Part shown: in pieces, positions 58,941 to 64,000 of the stretch | Numbering within the stretch: the stretch's first letter is position 1 | Layout: the number at the start of each line of letters is the position of its first letter | Assembly: GCF_051020985.1 (NCBI RefSeq) | Contig: NC_135000.1 | Coordinates: forward strand, 25,884,784 to 25,948,783 | From: Nomia melanderi | Taxonomy: Eukaryota; Arthropoda; Insecta; Hymenoptera; Halictidae | Direction: 5' to 3' | Length of the DNA: 64,000 nucleotides | Notes under the pieces: generated by a model | Databases searched by the model: none | Told to the model about the DNA's origin: nothing | Seen by the model: the letters and a program-made list of their open reading frames with translations, nothing else | Program-made: the position numbers and the translations under genes

Positions 58941-61140
58941 TTATTGAGAGATACAGCCAAACTGATTGTAACATTGAATGATACATTGTTGTGTTTTGAT
59001 AGTTTCGATATTGGGTGCAAGAAAGAACTTTTCAATAAAGTGTATGTGCTCAAGCAATTGCGGCAACGCCTGTGCGTAACAGCCTTCGTACATCTTTGAA
59101 ATCGCGTTCAATCGCTTGTCAACCGATTTCCGGAATTGAACCTCTAACTTCTTACAATCGATTCTCTCATTGCATCTACGGCATTGCACAGCTGCCGCGT
59201 ACCGAGTATTCTTTTCACTCGAAGGAAGGACACCGATACCTTCCGAACACGTACTGCATTTATAGATCATCGTTTCGGGTAAAGGATACTGCCAGTTTTC
59301 CATGCAAGCCTCACACTCGCACAGGAAATGATACTTTCTCTCCAAATGCTCCCGTCTCTGCAGTCTCTTCTCGCTAAGGAAGTGTGGTCCGTAGCAATCG
59401 AGAATTTCCTTACCCTTGCCGATGAACCGCAACGTTCTTACCACGACTGTTCCTGCGAGACAATAGATTCGTGATAAACTTCGTACGCGCAACGATCAAA
59501 TATTCATTACCGTTCAAAAGACACAAGACACGCATTTCGTACCAGCTGGATACGAATGACGCACGACATTCGGATAACAGCTATGATTCACGAGACTGAC
59601 TGTCGGATAAATTGCTCCGCCGATCTCCCTCGGTTCCCACACGTGGCTCGTTTCCTTGTACACGTTCTCCACGATCTCGTACGCGTTGCACTGGATGGCT
59701 TGCAAGTGGTGAAACATTCCTACAGCCAACCAGAGGAAGGCTTCCTTCAAACAAACAACATCCATTTTACCCAAAGCGAAAATGAAACACTTCGTTAAAA
59801 AGACCGCCTCGATGGCGCGGATCAGGTTCACGTTGCTGTCCAGGGTCGCGCAGTGCGTCGTCAAAGCCAACACGGTCCGATAATCCTGAGACCGATAAAT
59901 CTCGCTGATCCCCGGCTCGCTCCCGTGTCCTTCGTTCGCTTCCGTGTCGTGACACCGAAGGAAATCGTCGTCCAGAAACGGAATCTCATTGTCCACGTTA
60001 TCGTCGCTCCCCGCGTTTCTACTTTTCGAAGACAAAGACCCTATAACAGTCATTCTATAAGCCAGCAACAAACGGGAAACCTGCAGTTGCGTTTCCTCCG
60101 AACGATTCTCGTAAAAGCCATCGAGTAAGCAACATTCGAATCGATGGTACGTGCTCCATGCCTCTTCGCGACACTTCTCCGAACAGAAGCCCACCTGGAG
60201 AAAAACGAACCGGTATTCATATTTTATCCTCTATCGAGAACAACAACGATAACACTACTTTCTTATACTAACAGCTCGACAGAAGCGACACGGAATTTTA
60301 ACGGTGTCGCTCGACTTAAAGCTAACGTGACAATGCGAACAATTCGTATCGAGCGCGTCCTTGTTCGTGGCGAACGCGAACGGCCGCTCGACGATCAGCA
60401 CGCTTCCCGCTTTGATGTTTCTGGTCGCTACGAGGCGTCGGCCTCTCTTTTCGTCGAACTCCAGGGCCACAGCGTCGGAGCAACTTTGGAGAACGGGGTG
60501 TCGTTTACCGTCGACGACCGGTACCGTTGCTGTCGCCCTTGCCGGTACCTGCCCGTTTCGCGATGCGTCCTCCGAGGAGGAGCTCTGTTTCTGATCGCAC
60601 TTCCGGCGCGTTCTTCTTCCCCTGGAAGATGACCGCTTCAACATCTTAAAGCATTCGTCCCTCAAATACGCGCACGCTCTCCTACGCTCCAAGAAATCGC
60701 TCATGCTCTCGCCGGTCTTATCGTACAAGCCCGCAGGAAGCGCAAGCATGCACTCGCAGTACCTCAGGCAGCCGGTGAAAGCCTTCAAGTCGTAACAGTG
60801 CTGGGCGCATTCGGACAGAGCTCTCAGAAACAATCTACTAGTCACACTGGCCGCAAACAGCGTTTCGGTGAGAACACTAATTCTACTTTCCTGTTCACCC
60901 GCAACTCCATTCCCAGCGATCGCTTCGCCTATTTTACTATAAACCTCCGCCGCCTTGACGTCATCCTTACCCCTGTACGACTCAGCGATTATCAGAGTTT
61001 TTACGCATGGTATATCCATGAGAACCTTAATCATTCCTTCTCTGTCCCCGCTCGCGGACGAGTCGTTGAAGCGGGCAGCGAATGGTTCCGCCCTTCCGGC
61101 GTCATAAGCTTCTCTCAGGAACCCGTGGAATTTGGTGCAC
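58941..61140 (-). CDS. SET and MYND domain protein, SMYD4-like; first exon not located
   Basis: Putative lysine methyltransferase of the SMYD4 group. Exons in transcript order: 61140-60273, 60194-59543, 59452-58941, about 676 residues. The order is an N-terminal helical (TPR-like) region, the first half of SET (VATRNIKAGSVLIVERPFAF), a MYND zinc finger (CSHC...CRFCRA then FCSEKC...HRFEC, split by an intron), then the second half of SET with VSLVNHSCYPNVVRHS and CYGPHF, a Cys-rich post-SET (CECEAC) and a C-terminal helical part. NHSC and the YG motif are the cofactor and catalytic signatures of SET enzymes. The exon seems to begin at a good acceptor (CTCCGCAG) at 61141. The apparent frame upstream starts with TTG and has a stop, so a first coding exon lies further right. 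I prefer donor GTACGA for exon 2, which gives HSYPAGTVVVR. Confidence 0.85.
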
Positions 61141-62690
61141 CTGCGGAGAATTATTCGTCGGTTACAGAAACGCAATGATCACGTTATTGCGCGATACCGA
61201 AAGAGATTAATGCTAGAATCGCGAAGCGTGGAGTCTATTCTATAAATTCCAACGGCATAGAGTGTCAGGTGGAAACGTATCTTTGGCTCGTTCACGCCTA
61301 ATGGAATCTGGTCATTCGAACTCCTCGTATACGAGAGATTTAGAAGGGAATCGCGCGATCGAAGGTGCGATATTGTTTCCCGACTCGATCGGACACTGGG
61401 TCCGTTCCCGTGGACGTTCGATCTTCAATTTCCAGGTCCGTTTAATATTCGGTCTAACGAGCCTCGCGTGACACGTGACTCTCGTAGGAACTGCACCTCT
61501 AGTCGACAAACCTCAATTTAGGTCTCTAAATTTATCAATGTAATTTAATCGAAGACCGAAATAACTTCAGCGATAGTTCCTCATTTTCACGTATATACGC
61601 GGAGAGTGATCACGGTCCTTAACCGAAATTTTCGCCATAGAGACTTTCCGTTTTCTATTCTTCGGTTCTCGTTTTGTCGTTGTCCAATTGTCCGTTGTCT
61701 GCGCCTCCTCTTTCTCGATTAATCCGACGAATTCAACGAATTCCCGTGAAACGCCGCGACCACGGCCGAACTCTTACCCCTTTGTCGCGAACATTTTCAA
61801 CGATCTCGATGGAATCAGACAATCGTAATCTAATCAGCATTACATCCACGCACACGCCACTTTTATCCTAGGTACAAGACACGACACGAATGAGCTGTGA
61901 CGAATTCTAAAATTAGATTTTAGATAGTCGGAGATTTTACTTCGCCTGCACTTTGCGCTTTGTTTCGAATCTAGAAACTATGATAAATAATTCGCTCGAG
62001 GGAAAAAGAGTGCGGCTCGCCTCTTCGCGGTGTCATTGCCGTCGCCAACGCTCGGTACTTCTTTTATCTTTACGATTTAACAGTTGCAGAGATGTGACTT
62101 GTACGAGGGAACGAAGGAAGAGAAATTTGAAAAGTTTATTTTGACGAATGGAAAATGGGAGCTTAGGGAATGAGTAAATAGGTATGCGATACGTGTGCCT
62201 TTAGATGTTCGAGAGAATAAAATAATCGTTTCGATTGTTCTCTTGATAATTATTGGTATGTTGATTGAGTAAAAAATTTATTCTACTCTTAATTCAACAT
62301 TATGATACGTGTATGTGTTGTAGGATCACATGTAAGTATACGTGTATACGATAGATCCGATTTATTCTATTAACGAGAAGCTTATTGATTTGTTCAATTA
62401 ATGTTCTTTAGACGTTTTAGGTTTTAAGATGAATTTAAAAATTGAATTTTAATACTGTTTTTCTGCGATCGATGTCACTAGTGTGCCTAACCATTAGGAG
62501 CACCAGACCAGACGTCACATGATAGGAACGGGCGTGAGTGCGCTTTCCTTTTAATCTTTACGTGAAATGTTCTTATTTTAAGGGATTCCTATATTCTGCA
62601 GTTGACTTATGCTTTAGAGTCTGAACGCATTTATTCTATCGCGTTTGCTTTGAGTGTTGTGCGACGAACGAGGGAACCAAAAATACCGCG
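61141..62690. promoter_or_regulatory. Divergent spacer between the SMYD4-like and V-ATPase genes
   Basis: The first exon and promoter of the SMYD4-like gene (- strand) and the promoter and leader of the V-ATPase gene (+ strand) should lie here. I could not place the missing SMYD4 exon with confidence. No repeat family was recognised. Confidence 0.5.
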
Positions 62691-63732
62691 ATGAGATACA
62701 TTTTGGGTACTACTTTCGCGACCACTGCCTCTGCTACAATTGCAGTCTTGGGTACTACTTTATACTTATTTTATCCTAGAAAAAATTATATGCTTCTCAA
62801 ACTGATCAGAAATATTTATATGTTTATGCTGGCTAAACGATATATATTTTGTGCTTCTGTAAAGTAGACAAGACTTTAAATACAAATAAAATGAAATATT
62901 CTTTGTAGTACTGTACCATGTATTTACTGGGAAAGGAGAACGTGTTAGTATTGCATGGTAAGGCCAGAGATTTTAATTGCTTAATATTTAACTGAAAGTT
63001 ATAATATTTATGAGCACCTATAAAAGAATCTGATCGCTAAAAATGATCATAGGTTTTTGGAAAATTCCTCTCCATATATGTGGGCAACTCTTGGTATAGG
63101 ACTTGCTGTTGCTCTGTCCGTGGTTGGTGCTGCATTGTAAGTTTTTAAGACTTCATATCGGTGGTATTTTATATGTATTTTATATAAGAAGCAAAAGATT
63201 AATAGAAATTGATCGTTTCAGAGGTATTCATACGACCGGTGTGTCGATCGTAGGAGGTGGTGTCAAAGCTCCAAGAATTAAAACAAAGAATTTAATCTCT
63301 GTAATATTTTGTGAAGCTGTGGCTATTTATGGGTTGATCACAGCCATCGTTTTATCAGGAATGTTGGAACAGTTCGATTATAGAAAAGCACTTTTAGATG
63401 AATCTATTCGCAATCAGAATTGGCTCGCTGGATATTTAATGTTTGGAGCAGGTTTAGCTGTTGGTCTTGTCAATCTGTTCTGCGGCATAGCTGTGGGCAT
63501 TGTAGGATCTGGAGCAGCTCTCGCAGATGCAGCCAATTCTGCTCTGTTCGTCAAAATTCTTATTGTTGAAATTTTTGGTTCTGCCATTGGTCTTTTTGGA
63601 TTAATTGTAGGCATTTACATGGTAAGTTGTTTAAAACCACTGGTATGTACTTTTTAATTTTATTTTTCGACATATAAATAAATTCTTTAATTCTTCTAGA
63701 CATCTAAGGTGAAAATGGGAAATAAAGTGTAA
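62691..63732 (+). CDS. VhaPPA1-1: V-type proton ATPase proteolipid subunit c'' (21 kDa)
   Basis: Membrane rotor subunit of the V0 sector, which moves protons into endosomes, lysosomes and other acidic compartments. Five exons: 62691-62751, 62909-62957, 63053-63136, 63222-63621, 63700-63732. All phases agree, giving 208 aa, the family length. Typical blocks are TGKGERV then WFLENSSPYMW (joined across an intron), LGIGLAVALSVVGAA, GGGVKAPRIKTKN, FCEAVAIYG with the buried glutamate, GIVGSGAALADA, and KILIVEIFGSAIGLFG. The last exon is only 33 nt (TSKVKMGNKV). The first exon (MRYILGTTF...) uses a GTACTA donor. I chose it because it restores phase and gives LYHVFTGKGER, but it is the least certain boundary. 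Confidence 0.94.
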
Positions 63733-64000
63733 CTTAAGGGTGAAAAGAAGTGCTGCAACCATAAAGTATTCTTTGGAATCACGAAATTCCATTCCATGTT
63801 TAGTAACCGTTACAAAAAATATAGGGAAAATGATAATGTGTAAACATTTCTTTGGTTGAAACCCATATAAAAGAACATACCGTGACAGGTTGGTACATCA
63901 TCTTCATTTTGGGTAAATGTAATTTTGATACAAATAGATTTTGATTTAATAGATTGGGTATCATGATCTCTGTGTATTAACCATGTGCATAAATATCAGG
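63733..64000 (+). other. 3' region of the V-ATPase gene
   Basis: AT-rich stretch following the stop codon, probably the 3' untranslated region. No further gene is seen before the window ends. Confidence 0.6.

Overview
This 64 kb window is nuclear DNA from an animal, most likely an insect. The genes are split by introns with GT/AG boundaries, and several encode proteins typical of metazoa. One of them is closest to the insect transporter 'bedraggled'. The long introns and spacers are rich in CpG and carry many TTAA-flanked miniature transposons. I infer a hymenopteran (bee, wasp or ant), but I cannot prove this from one window. All exon boundaries below were placed by hand from splice signals, reading-frame phase and family conservation.

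Layout: (1) 0.5-2.4 kb, + strand: mitochondrial acetyl-CoA acetyltransferase (8 exons). At 2.8-3.1 kb follows the main exon of a small glutaredoxin-like protein. (2) 7.7-32.7 kb, + strand: a large SLC6-type transporter (12 coding exons, 1573 aa) with a 15.4 kb second intron full of mobile-element remnants. A single-exon TRAF-like gene (29.2-30.6 kb) sits inside one of its later introns on the same strand. (3) 34.7-54.4 kb, - strand: the cytoplasmic dynein 1 heavy chain (21 exon positions, about 4,670 aa), tail to tail with the transporter. (4) 55.1-58.3 kb, + strand: the mitochondrial fission GTPase Drp1, head to head with dynein across about 680 bp. (5) 58.9-61.1 kb, - strand: a SMYD4-like SET/MYND protein, convergent with Drp1. 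(6) 62.7-63.7 kb, + strand: the V-ATPase proteolipid subunit c''.

The strongest discovery is in the dynein gene. Two homologous exons lie in tandem at 40812-41007 and 39907-40105. They are 196 and 199 nt long and have the same splice phases, so a transcript can use only one of them. They encode alternative versions of most of the microtubule-binding domain at the tip of the stalk. A 12-bp perfect hairpin stem lies in the intron just upstream. The insect may therefore build two dynein motors with different track-binding tips from one gene.

The second theme is TTAA-targeted elements. About ten families of short inverted-repeat elements, many ending in CCC and looking like piggyBac-derived MITEs, fill introns and spacers. 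At 19.9-21.4 kb one element is interrupted at an internal TTAA by a chain of five segments joined through single shared TTAA sites. At 25.5-26.0 kb another is interrupted by a clean TTAA insertion, and an uninterrupted relative at 24.8 kb shows the empty site.
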